Positions 54,835 to 64,000 of a DNA stretch of 64,000 nucleotides are shown here, in pieces (position 1 is the first letter of the stretch; every line of letters starts with the position of its first letter). The notes beneath the pieces are model-generated. The model worked only from the letters and a program-made list of their open reading frames with translations, did no database searches and was not told the origin of the DNA. The DNA comes from Silicimonas algicola. GTDB taxonomy: Bacteria; Pseudomonadota; Alphaproteobacteria; Rhodobacterales; Rhodobacteraceae. Location: contig NZ_QGGV01000012.1 in assembly GCF_003148765.1 (NCBI RefSeq), positions 62,001 to 126,000 on the forward strand. Reading direction: 5' to 3'. The translations under genes were made by a program, and so were the position numbers.

Positions 54835-54863
54835 TTGCGAGGCTGAAAGTCCTCTGCTACACG
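54835..54863 (+). promoter_or_regulatory. Predicted promoter of the atpHAGDC operon
   Basis: A -35 box ttgcga (54835-54840) and a -10-like tacacg (54858-54863) are separated by 17 bases, about 100 bases before the atpH GTG. The -35 box is the same ttgcga as in the ffs promoter. No other feature is visible in this gene-free stretch (54714-54965). Confidence 0.5.
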
Positions 54864-54965
54864 ACCGCTGATTTGTTCGAGGGCGCGCCTTGCGGATGCC
54901 CCGAACCTTGCGCCGGACGCTTCCGCCAACCGGCCTCGCCGAAGAACAACGTGGAAAGGGGACAC

Positions 54966-55526
54966 GTGTCAGAATCTGCGTCAATCTCCACCGGCATCGC
55001 GTCGCGCTATGCGACGGCGGTGTTCGAGCTGGCCAGGGACGGCAATGCGCTCGATACTCTCGAGCGGGACATCGAGACCCTCGAAGCCTCGTTGTCGGAC
55101 AGTGCGGATTTCCGCGATCTTGTCCATTCTCCGGTCTACTCGCGCGAGCAGCAGGGCAACGCCATCGGCGCCATCGCACCAAAGATGGGCCTGTCCGACA
55201 TGCTGGCCAACACGCTGCTCCTGATGGCGTCGAAGCGCCGCCTGTTCGTGTTGCCGCAGCTTCTGGCGGGCCTGCGCGCCCGCATTGCGGACGCCAAGGG
55301 CGAGGTGACCGCCGATGTGCGCTCCGCGACCGCGCTGACCGCGGACCAGGAAAAGGCGCTTGCCGAGGCTCTGAAGAATTCGGTCGGCAAGGACGTCAAG
55401 ATGAATGTGACCGTCGATGAAAGCCTCATCGGCGGACTAGTGGTCAAAGTGGGCTCGAAGATGATCGACACCTCGATCCGCTCGAAGCTCGCGGCTCTCC
55501 AGAACACGATGAAAGAGGTCGGATAA
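54966..55526 (+). CDS. atpH: ATP synthase F1 subunit delta
   Basis: The product is 186 residues. It begins with the typical [20 protein letters not shown] and ends with [21 protein letters not shown], the delta/OSCP family. It forms the stator link between F1 and the b subunits. The GTG at 54966 follows aaaggggac; the upstream frame has no family match. atpA starts directly at the next base after its stop. The operon begins here; the Fo genes lie elsewhere, as is usual in Rhodobacterales. Confidence 0.95.
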   Translation: MSESASISTGIASRYATAVFELARDGNALDTLERDIETLEASLSDSADFRDLVHSPVYSREQQGNAIGAIAPKMGLSDMLANTLLLMASKRRLFVLPQLLAGLRARIADAKGEVTADVRSATALTADQEKALAEALKNSVGKDVKMNVTVDESLIGGLVVKVGSKMIDTSIRSKLAALQNTMKEVG

Positions 55527-57065
55527 ATGGCAATCCAGGCAGCCGAGATTTCGGCAATCCTCAAGGATCAGATCAAGAACTTCGGCCAGGACGCCGAAGT
55601 CGCCGAGGTCGGCCGCGTGCTGAGCGTCGGCGACGGCATTGCCCGTGTCTACGGCCTCGACAACGTCCAGGCGGGCGAGATGGTCGAGTTTCCGGGCGGT
55701 ATCATGGGGATGGCGCTGAACCTCGAGAGCGACAACGTCGGCATCGTGATCTTCGGCTCGGACCGGGATATCAAGGAAGGCGATACCGTCAAGCGCACGA
55801 ACTCCATCGTGGACGTGCCGGCGGGCGACGCGCTTCTCGGCCGCGTGGTCGACGGCCTGGGCAACCCGATCGACGGCAAAGGTCCGATCTCGACCTCCGA
55901 GCGCCGCGTCGCGGACGTCAAGGCACCGGGCATCATCCCGCGCAAGTCGGTCCACGAGCCCATGGCGACCGGCCTGAAGGCCATCGACGCCATGATCCCG
56001 ATCGGCCGTGGCCAACGCGAGCTGATCATCGGGGACCGCCAGACCGGCAAGACCGCCGTGGCGCTCGACACCATCCTGAACCAGAAAAGCTACAACGACG
56101 CCGCGGGTGACGACGAGTCGAAGAAGCTCTACTGCATCTACGTCGCGATCGGGCAGAAGCGCTCGACCGTGGCCCAGCTGGTGAAGAAGCTCGAGGAAAC
56201 CGGCGCGATCGACTATTCGATCATCGTCGCCGCGACCGCCTCGGACCCGGCGCCGATGCAGTTCCTCGCCCCCTATGCCGCGACGGCGATGGCGGAATTC
56301 TTCCGCGACAACGGCCGCCACGCGCTCATCATCTACGACGACCTGTCGAAGCAGGCCGTGGCCTATCGCCAGATGTCGCTTCTTCTCCGCCGTCCGCCCG
56401 GACGCGAAGCCTATCCGGGCGACGTCTTCTACCTGCACTCCCGCCTGCTGGAGCGCTCGGCGAAGCTGAACTCGGACCACGGCGCGGGATCCCTGACGGC
56501 GCTGCCGATCATCGAGACGCAGGGCGGCGACGTGTCGGCGTTCATTCCGACGAACGTGATCTCGATCACGGACGGCCAGATCTTCCTCGAGACCGAGCTG
56601 TTCTATCAGGGCGTCCGTCCTGCCGTGAACACGGGTCTGTCCGTGTCTCGCGTGGGCTCTGCCGCACAGACCAAGGCGATGTCCTCGGTCGCTGGTCCCG
56701 TGAAGCTGTCGCTCGCCCAGTACCGCGAGATGGCGGCCTTCGCGCAGTTCGGTTCGGACCTCGACGCCTCCACGCAGCGCCTGCTGAACCGCGGCGCACG
56801 CCTGACCGAGCTGATGAAGCAGCCGCAGTATTCGCCGCTGACCAACGCCGAGATCGTCGTCGTCATCTTCGCAGGTACGAACGGGTATCTCGACAAGGTC
56901 AGCGTGGCTGATGTGGGCCGCTTCGAGCAGGGTCTTCTGAACCACATGCGGACCAAGCGTCAGGACGTTCTGGACTGGATCACGAACGAGGATCCCAAGA
57001 TGAAGGACGACAACGCCAAGACGCTGAAGTCGGCCATCGACGAGTTCGCCACGGACTTCTCGTAA
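55527..57065 (+). CDS. atpA: ATP synthase F1 subunit alpha
   Basis: The product is 512 residues, full length. The P-loop is GDRQTGKT (169-176). The crown domain begins [20 protein letters not shown], and the arginine finger lies in the [11 protein letters not shown] region (Arg). Alpha carries non-catalytic nucleotide sites in the alpha3beta3 ring. It starts at the base following the atpH stop, with a gaggtcgg ribosome site inside atpH. atpG follows after 24 bases. Confidence 0.98.
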   Translation: MAIQAAEISAILKDQIKNFGQDAEVAEVGRVLSVGDGIARVYGLDNVQAGEMVEFPGGIMGMALNLESDNVGIVIFGSDRDIKEGDTVKRTNSIVDVPAGDALLGRVVDGLGNPIDGKGPISTSERRVADVKAPGIIPRKSVHEPMATGLKAIDAMIPIGRGQRELIIGDRQTGKTAVALDTILNQKSYNDAAGDDESKKLYCIYVAIGQKRSTVAQLVKKLEETGAIDYSIIVAATASDPAPMQFLAPYAATAMAEFFRDNGRHALIIYDDLSKQAVAYRQMSLLLRRPPGREAYPGDVFYLHSRLLERSAKLNSDHGAGSLTALPIIETQGGDVSAFIPTNVISITDGQIFLETELFYQGVRPAVNTGLSVSRVGSAAQTKAMSSVAGPVKLSLAQYREMAAFAQFGSDLDASTQRLLNRGARLTELMKQPQYSPLTNAEIVVVIFAGTNGYLDKVSVADVGRFEQGLLNHMRTKRQDVLDWITNEDPKMKDDNAKTLKSAIDEFATDFS

Positions 57066-57089
57066 GACCGAAGCCGGAAGGAAACCCAG

Positions 57090-59403
<2,314 letters not shown>

Positions 59404-59412
59404 GGGGACCCC

Positions 59413-59838
59413 ATGGCTGACACGATGCAATTCGACCTGGTGTCGCCCGAGCGTAAGGTCGTCTCGGGGCAGGCGAAGTCCGTGCGGCTTCCCGGCACCG
59501 ACGGCGACATGATGGCGATGCCTAATCATGCGCCGGTCGTGACGACCCTGCGTCCCGGCATCGTGGTCGTCGACATGGACGGCGGCGAGCAGGAGTTCGC
59601 CGTGACCGGCGGCTTCGCGCAGATCATGCCCGAGGGGACGACGATCCTGGCCGACGTGGCGATGCCGCGGAGTGAGGTCACGTCCGAGTTCCTGAACGAC
59701 GCGATCGCCAAGGCGCGGGCGGACCATGCGGAGGCCGAAGGCTCGGCGGCGGACGACATCGCCAAGTTGCTGGGCGACCTCGTTGCGATGGGCGACCACA
59801 TCGGCCTGCCCACGGACAGCCGCGTCCCGGCGCCCTGA
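59413..59838 (+). CDS. atpC: ATP synthase F1 subunit epsilon
   Basis: The product is 141 residues. The N-terminal beta-sandwich MADTMQFDLVSPERKVVSGQAKSVRLPG with GDMMAMPNHAPVVTTLRPGI is typical. The C-terminal region (about 85-141) is helical and acidic, with a shorter inhibitory helix than in enterobacteria. It links the rotor to the c ring and can inhibit ATP hydrolysis. It is the last gene of atpHAGDC. Confidence 0.95.
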   Translation: MADTMQFDLVSPERKVVSGQAKSVRLPGTDGDMMAMPNHAPVVTTLRPGIVVVDMDGGEQEFAVTGGFAQIMPEGTTILADVAMPRSEVTSEFLNDAIAKARADHAEAEGSAADDIAKLLGDLVAMGDHIGLPTDSRVPAP

Positions 59839-59864
59839 CCGGACCCACACCAGGATCACGCGGG

Positions 59865-59892
59865 CGTGGCCTTAGGGCCGCGTCTTGCGTTT
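59865..59892 (+). terminator. Putative terminator of the atp operon
   Basis: Arms cgtggcc (59865-59871) and ggccgcg (59876-59882) pair with one T-G and a ttag loop, followed by tcttgcgttt. It begins about 27 bases after the atpC stop. The T-run is imperfect. Confidence 0.5.
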
Positions 59893-59937
59893 CAGGGGTG
59901 GCTTCCCTCGGAACGTCGAGCACCGCATAGTTGAACC

Positions 59938-61275
59938 ATGCGTTTCATCTTCGTCCTTTTCTCGCTCGTCGTCTTTACCCTCCCAGCCTCCGCGCAGGAC
60001 GCGCCTTCGGCCGAAACCACCTCGCCCGCGGACGTGGCGATCGCGCCGGGGGCGCGGGACGACGAGATCGCGAACCGGATCGCGCGCATCCTCGATGCGA
60101 CGGGCTGGTATGCCGGGACGCAGGTCGCCGTAGAGGACGGGATCGTCTTCCTCGACGGGGCCACTGACAGCGACGAACACCGCACCTGGGCGCGCGATCT
60201 TGCCTCGAAGACGCAGGACGTCGTCGCTGTCGTGAACCGAATCTCGGTCGACCAGGAGGCCGACTGGACCTTCGCACCGGCCGTGTCGGCGCTGCGGGAG
60301 GTCTCGACCCGCCTGCTGACCGCGCTTCCGCTTCTGGTCCTCGCGATGATCGTGCTGCCGCTGACATGGTGGCTGTCGTCCATCGTGGCGCGGGCCCTGC
60401 GGCGCGTGTTTCTGGGACGCGTGTCGTCGCCTTTCCTCGGGTCGGTCGTGGCGCGGCTTCTGGCGCTTCCGGTTTTCCTCGTCGGTCTCTACATCGTGCT
60501 TCAGGTCGCGGGGCTGACGCAGCTCGCCGTTTCGGTGGTGGGCGGTGCGGGCGTCATCGGCATCGTCTTCGGCTTCGCCTTCCGCGACATCGCCGAGAAC
60601 TTCCTTGCGTCGCTTCTGCTGTCGATCCGGCAGCCGTTCAGGGCGGGCGACATCATCGAGGTCGAGGGGATGCACGGGTCGGTCCAGTCGATGAACACGC
60701 GGTCGACCGTGCTGATCTCGCCCGAGGGCAATCACATCCAGATCCCGAATGCGACGGTGTTCAAGAGCGTCATCACCAACTTCACCGTCTCGCCCGAGGG
60801 ACGCGACGACTTCACCGTCGGCATCGGATATGACGCGTCGATCACTCGGGCGCAGGAACTGATCGGCGATGTTTTGGCGCGGCACGAGGCGGTGTTGGCG
60901 GAACCTGCGCCGATGATCCTTGTCGATGGGCTTGGATCGTCGACCGTGACGCTGCACGCCTATTACTGGCTGAACGTGCGCGAATATTCCCTGCTCAAGG
61001 TGAAGTCGTCGGTCCTGCGGCTGACCAAGAAGACGCTGATGGATGCCGGCATCTCGATGCCCGACGACGCGCGCGAGATCATCTTCCCTCAGGGCGTGCC
61101 GCTTCTCGACCAGCGCCGGGGCGACGACGCGGCTGCCGAAATCCCCGCGCCGCGGGAAAGCGGGGCCGAAAGCACCGAGGCCGAAGGCGATCTGGCGAAC
61201 GACCAGGACGAGATCGCCGAGCGCGCGGGGAAGGCCGCGTCGCCGGAGGACAGGACGGACTTGCTGGAGGGCTAG
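59938..61275 (+). CDS. MscS-family mechanosensitive channel with periplasmic N-terminal domain
   Basis: The product is 445 residues. A signal peptide ([20 protein letters not shown]) is followed by a BON-like domain (about 40-105: [32 protein letters not shown]), then membrane segments at about 120-147 and 165-190, the MscS pore helix [23 protein letters not shown] and the cytoplasmic beta domain ([35 protein letters not shown]). The C-terminal tail is acidic. It releases solutes on osmotic down-shift. It follows atpC by 99 bases and its stop overlaps the hemE stop. Confidence 0.9.
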   Translation: MRFIFVLFSLVVFTLPASAQDAPSAETTSPADVAIAPGARDDEIANRIARILDATGWYAGTQVAVEDGIVFLDGATDSDEHRTWARDLASKTQDVVAVVNRISVDQEADWTFAPAVSALREVSTRLLTALPLLVLAMIVLPLTWWLSSIVARALRRVFLGRVSSPFLGSVVARLLALPVFLVGLYIVLQVAGLTQLAVSVVGGAGVIGIVFGFAFRDIAENFLASLLLSIRQPFRAGDIIEVEGMHGSVQSMNTRSTVLISPEGNHIQIPNATVFKSVITNFTVSPEGRDDFTVGIGYDASITRAQELIGDVLARHEAVLAEPAPMILVDGLGSSTVTLHAYYWLNVREYSLLKVKSSVLRLTKKTLMDAGISMPDDAREIIFPQGVPLLDQRRGDDAAAEIPAPRESGAESTEAEGDLANDQDEIAERAGKAASPEDRTDLLEG

Positions 61276-62312
61276 GTCCAGTTTCCCGCGCGTACCGTGT
61301 CGATCATCAGGCGCACGTTGTCGGCGTCAGCATCAGGGGTGATGCCGTGTCCCAGGTTGAAGATGTGCGGGCCCCCCGCGAAGGCGCGGCAGATCGCCCG
61401 CGTCGCCTCGATCAGGGGCTTGCCGCCGGTGACCATGTGCCCCGGGGCCAGGTTGCCCTGGACGCAGCCATCGGTCTGAACGTGTTTCGCGGCCCATCTG
61501 GCGTCGACGCTGTTGTCGAGCGCTACGCAGTCCGCGCCCGTCTCCTTGGCGAAGCCTTCGTACCTCGGTCCCGCCTCGCGGGGGAAGGCGATCACGGGGA
61601 TGCCCGGATGCCGGTCCTTCAGCGCGGCGACGATGCGGGCGGCGGGTGCCACGCAATAGGCGTCGAAGTCGCGACCCTTCAGCGATCCGGCCCAACTGTC
61701 GAAGAGCTTGACCACTTCGGCTCCCGCCTCGATCTGCGCGGACAGGTAGAGGACCGTGGCCTCGGTGATGCGGTCGAGCAGCGCCTCGAAGAGGGGCCGG
61801 TCCTCGTCCTTGAGGGTATGAGCCGGGCCCTGATCGGGCGTGCCGCGCCCCGCGATCATGTAGGTCGCCACCGTCCAGGGCGCGCCCGCGAAGCCGATCA
61901 GCGTCGTTTCGGACGGCAGGGCGCGTGAGAGGATGCGAACCGTCTCGTAGACCGGGGCCAATGTCTCATGGATCGCGTCGACGGGCTTGAGGCGGTCGAA
62001 GTCCGACGAAGTCGTGACGGTCGAGAGGCGCGGACCTTCGCCGGTCACGAACCACAAGTCCGCGCCGAGGGCCTGGGGGACGAGGAGGATGTCGGCGAAA
62101 AGGATCGCGGCGTCGAACCCGAAGCGCCGGATCGGCTGAAGCGTGACTTCCGCTGCAAGCTCGGGCGTATAGCAGAGCGACAGGAAATCCCCCGCCTTCT
62201 CGCGAGTCGCGCGATACTCGGGGAGGTAGCGGCCCGCCTGTCGCATCATCCAGATCGGCGGGATGGGAAGCGTCTCTCCCGCCAGTGCCCTCAATAACAG
62301 TTTACGGGTCAT
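61272..62312 (-). CDS. hemE: Uroporphyrinogen decarboxylase
   Basis: The product is 346 residues. It begins with [20 protein letters not shown], the invariant N-terminal substrate-binding region, and has [26 protein letters not shown] and [12 protein letters not shown]. It removes four carboxyl groups from uroporphyrinogen III to give coproporphyrinogen III. It is divergent from hemC across 97 bases, a classic alphaproteobacterial arrangement that lets both haem genes share control. A ttgaca hexamer on the minus strand at about 62376-62371 may be its -35 box. Confidence 0.97.
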   Translation of the reverse strand: MTRKLLLRALAGETLPIPPIWMMRQAGRYLPEYRATREKAGDFLSLCYTPELAAEVTLQPIRRFGFDAAILFADILLVPQALGADLWFVTGEGPRLSTVTTSSDFDRLKPVDAIHETLAPVYETVRILSRALPSETTLIGFAGAPWTVATYMIAGRGTPDQGPAHTLKDEDRPLFEALLDRITEATVLYLSAQIEAGAEVVKLFDSWAGSLKGRDFDAYCVAPAARIVAALKDRHPGIPVIAFPREAGPRYEGFAKETGADCVALDNSVDARWAAKHVQTDGCVQGNLAPGHMVTGGKPLIEATRAICRAFAGGPHIFNLGHGITPDADADNVRLMIDTVRAGNWT

Positions 62313-62409
62313 TCCCTGTCCTCTTGCGTCTCTCTCTGGTCACGATCCGGCCGGGTCTTGTCAATAGACAGGATTGCCACGCCTTGTTCCGCGGCTTAGA
62401 GCAAGGCGC

Positions 62410-63351
62410 ATGAGCGAACGACCTGACCCGACCCGCCCCTTCCGCATCGGCACACGAGGTTCTCCCCTCGCATTGGCGCAGGCGCGCGAGACGCGAGACC
62501 GGCTTGTGCGTTCGACCGGCCTCGAGGCCGAGGCTTTCGAGATCGTCGTCATCAAGACAACGGGCGACCGTGTCACGGATCGGCCTCTGGGAGAGATCGG
62601 CGGCAAGGGTCTCTTCACCAAGGAGATCGAGGAGGCAATGCTGTCGGGTGAGATCGACATCGCGGTCCACTCCATGAAGGACATGCCGGTGGATCAGCCC
62701 GCCGGACTGGTCATCGGCGCCTGTCTCCCGCGCGAGGATGTGCGCGACGTCTTCGTCACGCTGGATGGGATCGCGCTGTCCGACTTGCCCGCGGGTGCCG
62801 TGGTGGGCACGTCGAGCCTCCGGCGGAAGGCGCAGGTGCTGCACCGGCGGCCTGACCTTCAAGTCGTGGAATTTCGGGGCAACGTGCAGACACGGTTGGG
62901 CAAGCTGTCTGCGGGCGTGGCACAGGGCACCTTCCTGGCTCTCGCCGGCCTGAACCGGCTTGGGTTGAGCGAGGTCAGGGCGGTGCCGATTTCCGCCGAC
63001 GAGATGCTGCCCGCCGTGGCGCAGGGAGCCATAGGGATCGAGCTGCGCGCCGACGACACGCGCGCCTTTGACATGGTAGCCGCGATCGCCGACGAGGTGA
63101 CAGGCCAGCGCGTCGCCTGCGAGCGGGCCTTCCTCGCCCGTCTCGACGGATCCTGCCAGACGCCGATCGCCGCCCTGGCCGAGATCGATGGGGACAGGCT
63201 GACGTTCAGGGGCGAGATCCTGAAGACCAACGGGTCGCGCTCGGTCAGCGGTAGACGTGACGGGCCCGTGGCCGAGGGAGAGGATCTGGGGCGCGATCTT
63301 GCCGAGGCGCTTTTGGCCGAGGCGGGTCCGGGCTTCTTCGACGAGCGCTAG
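62410..63351 (+). CDS. hemC: Hydroxymethylbilane synthase
   Basis: The product is 313 residues. The N-terminal IGTRGSPLALAQARE, the HSMKDMP motif, GTSSLRRKAQV and the dipyrromethane-cofactor Cys in RLDGSCQTPIAAL (Cys249) are all present. It polymerises four porphobilinogen units to hydroxymethylbilane. I begin at ATG 62410 (MSERPDPTRPF); an upstream ATG at 62374 adds 12 residues and lacks a ribosome site. The gene is divergent from hemE. Confidence 0.97.
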   Translation: MSERPDPTRPFRIGTRGSPLALAQARETRDRLVRSTGLEAEAFEIVVIKTTGDRVTDRPLGEIGGKGLFTKEIEEAMLSGEIDIAVHSMKDMPVDQPAGLVIGACLPREDVRDVFVTLDGIALSDLPAGAVVGTSSLRRKAQVLHRRPDLQVVEFRGNVQTRLGKLSAGVAQGTFLALAGLNRLGLSEVRAVPISADEMLPAVAQGAIGIELRADDTRAFDMVAAIADEVTGQRVACERAFLARLDGSCQTPIAALAEIDGDRLTFRGEILKTNGSRSVSGRRDGPVAEGEDLGRDLAEALLAEAGPGFFDER

Positions 63352-63357
63352 GATTTG

Positions 63358-63430
63358 CTGCGCAGCATTTCGACGATGCTGCGCAGAAACCCTTTGATTT
63401 CCAACGACCCTCCCCTAAGCTGCGCTGCAG
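63358..63430 (+). promoter_or_regulatory. Putative PhaR operators upstream of phaR
   Basis: The palindrome ctgcgcag occurs twice, at 63358-63365 and 63379-63386, exactly 21 bases (two helical turns) apart. A ctgc-gct-gcag site lies at 63420-63430, which fits the reported PhaR consensus CTGC-N3/4-GCAG of Paracoccus. All lie between the hemC stop and the phaR ATG at 63453. Autorepression is the expected meaning; binding itself is not shown. Confidence 0.55.
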
Positions 63431-63452
63431 CACATGCGCCAGGGAGGTTGCC

Positions 63453-64000
63453 ATGTCCGGAAAGCCGCTGCTGATCAAACGCTACGCCAGCAGGCGCCTC
63501 TACAACACGGAAACGTCCGATTACGTCACGCTCGAGGATATCGCTGGCTTCATCCGCGAAGGCCGCGACGTTCAGATCGTCGACCTCAAGTCCGGGGACG
63601 ACCTGACGCGGCAGTATCTTCTTCAGATCGTCGCAGACCACGAAAGCCGCGGCGAAAGCGTCCTGCCTCTCGATGTCCTGACCGACCTCGTCCGGTCCTA
63701 TACGACGCAGGCGCACTCCATCGTTCCGCAGTTTCTCGCCATGAGCTTCGATATGCTTCGCGAAGGCCAGTCGAAGGTGATGGAGAGCATGTCGACGCCG
63801 CTGGTCTCGATGCCCGGGTTCGATGCGATGAAGGCGCAGCAGGAGGCCTTCATGAAGGCGTTTACCGGCGGGATGGGGAAGTCCTGGTCGGGGCCGCAGA
63901 TGGAGTCGGAGGACAAGGACGAGGCCAGCCCGCCGAGCGAGTTGGACGACATCCGCAAGCAACTTGCTGCGATGCAGGACCAGCTGTCGCGGATGGGAAA
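63453..64000 (+). CDS. phaR: Polyhydroxyalkanoate synthesis repressor PhaR, N-terminal part
   Basis: The gene begins at ATG 63453 after an agggaggttg ribosome site and is still open at the right edge, with 182 complete codons visible. The N-terminus KPLLIKRYASRRLYNTETSDYVTLEDIAGFIREG is the PHB/PHA accumulation regulator DNA-binding domain. VLTDLVRSYTTQAHSIVPQFLAMSFDM is the following helical part. A less conserved region continues to the window end. PhaR binds DNA when free polymer is absent and controls phasin and its own gene. It lies 101 bases after hemC, with putative operators between. Confidence 0.92.
   Translation, partial: MSGKPLLIKRYASRRLYNTETSDYVTLEDIAGFIREGRDVQIVDLKSGDDLTRQYLLQIVADHESRGESVLPLDVLTDLVRSYTTQAHSIVPQFLAMSFDMLREGQSKVMESMSTPLVSMPGFDAMKAQQEAFMKAFTGGMGKSWSGPQMESEDKDEASPPSELDDIRKQLAAMQDQLSRMG

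Noticed and set aside
54714-54965. A possible small gene in the 250-base gap before atpH
   Set aside because: Short frames exist, but none has a credible start or composition. The visible signal is a promoter for the atp operon.

Overview
The window is GC-rich chromosomal DNA from an alphaproteobacterium, most likely a member of the Rhodobacteraceae (Roseobacter/Paracoccus-like). Family-level evidence: a TrcR/DUF1013 cell-cycle protein, the atpHAGDC order of the F1-ATPase genes, divergent hemE and hemC, rpsU next to COQ9, an Mcl1-type malyl-CoA lyase, a DgcN-DgcA D-glutamate pair, PhaR, and DUF4175, DUF1244 and DUF465 proteins. I read no rRNA or tRNA gene, no CRISPR array, no transposase and no prophage. 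One structural RNA, the SRP RNA, is present. No gene-free stretch exceeds 300 bases; the longest, at about 250 bases, lies before atpH.

Layout. 1-5500: the end of a Gln/Gly-rich DUF4175 protein, a zinc-ribbon membrane protein on the minus strand, and a tightly overlapped run ftsE-ftsX-plsC-PPOX flavoprotein-methyltransferase. 5.5-8.9 kb: accA from its own promoter, the iron-sulfur and FAD subunits of a molybdenum hydroxylase without a large subunit, and mcl1 on the other strand. 9-12 kb: dgcN, dgcA and a D-amino-acid aminotransferase, a D-glutamate/D-amino-acid utilisation module. 12-17 kb: a PAS-GGDEF-EAL protein, DUF1244, an N-formylglutamate amidohydrolase-like enzyme and pyk. 17-23.4 kb: rpmI-rplT, a VOC protein, a lipoprotein esterase, pheS-orf-pheT (a small membrane gene sits inside pheST) and mscL. 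23.4-29 kb: ald with a divergent Lrp regulator, OsmC, rpsU, COQ9, a quinone oxidoreductase, RNase T2 and trcR. 29-38 kb: otsB-otsA, the minus-strand dnaX-ybaB-GumN-recR run, DUF465, a small phosphatase, ffs, a BrnA-like protein and a TbpB-like lipoprotein. 38-48.5 kb: cpdB, nudC, an SRPBCC protein, ftsW-murG-murC, an inverted repeat pair, a PfkB kinase, nth and an Ada-like repair protein. 48.5-54.7 kb: an OmpA lipoprotein, a secreted SPFH-like protein, a lipoprotein cytochrome c, clpA, gloB and a methyltransferase. 54.8-64 kb: atpHAGDC, a MscS channel, hemE, hemC and the start of phaR behind putative PhaR operators.

Most of the window is conserved housekeeping DNA: envelope and division (ftsEX, ftsW, murG, murC), lipid synthesis (accA, plsC), translation (rpmI, rplT, rpsU, pheST), energy (atp genes), haem (hemC, hemE), replication and repair (dnaX, recR, nth, ada-like) and osmotic response (mscL, MscS, otsBA). 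I did not find a convincing new multi-gene system. The best candidates for a second look are the small AT-richer membrane gene translationally coupled inside pheST, the molybdenum-hydroxylase pair lacking its catalytic subunit, the isolated ftsW-murG-murC fragment ending at paired inverted repeats, the secreted stand-alone SPFH protein, and helically phased palindromes in front of phaR. Starts, domains and functions were assigned by reading the sequence and recognising motifs; no database search was run.
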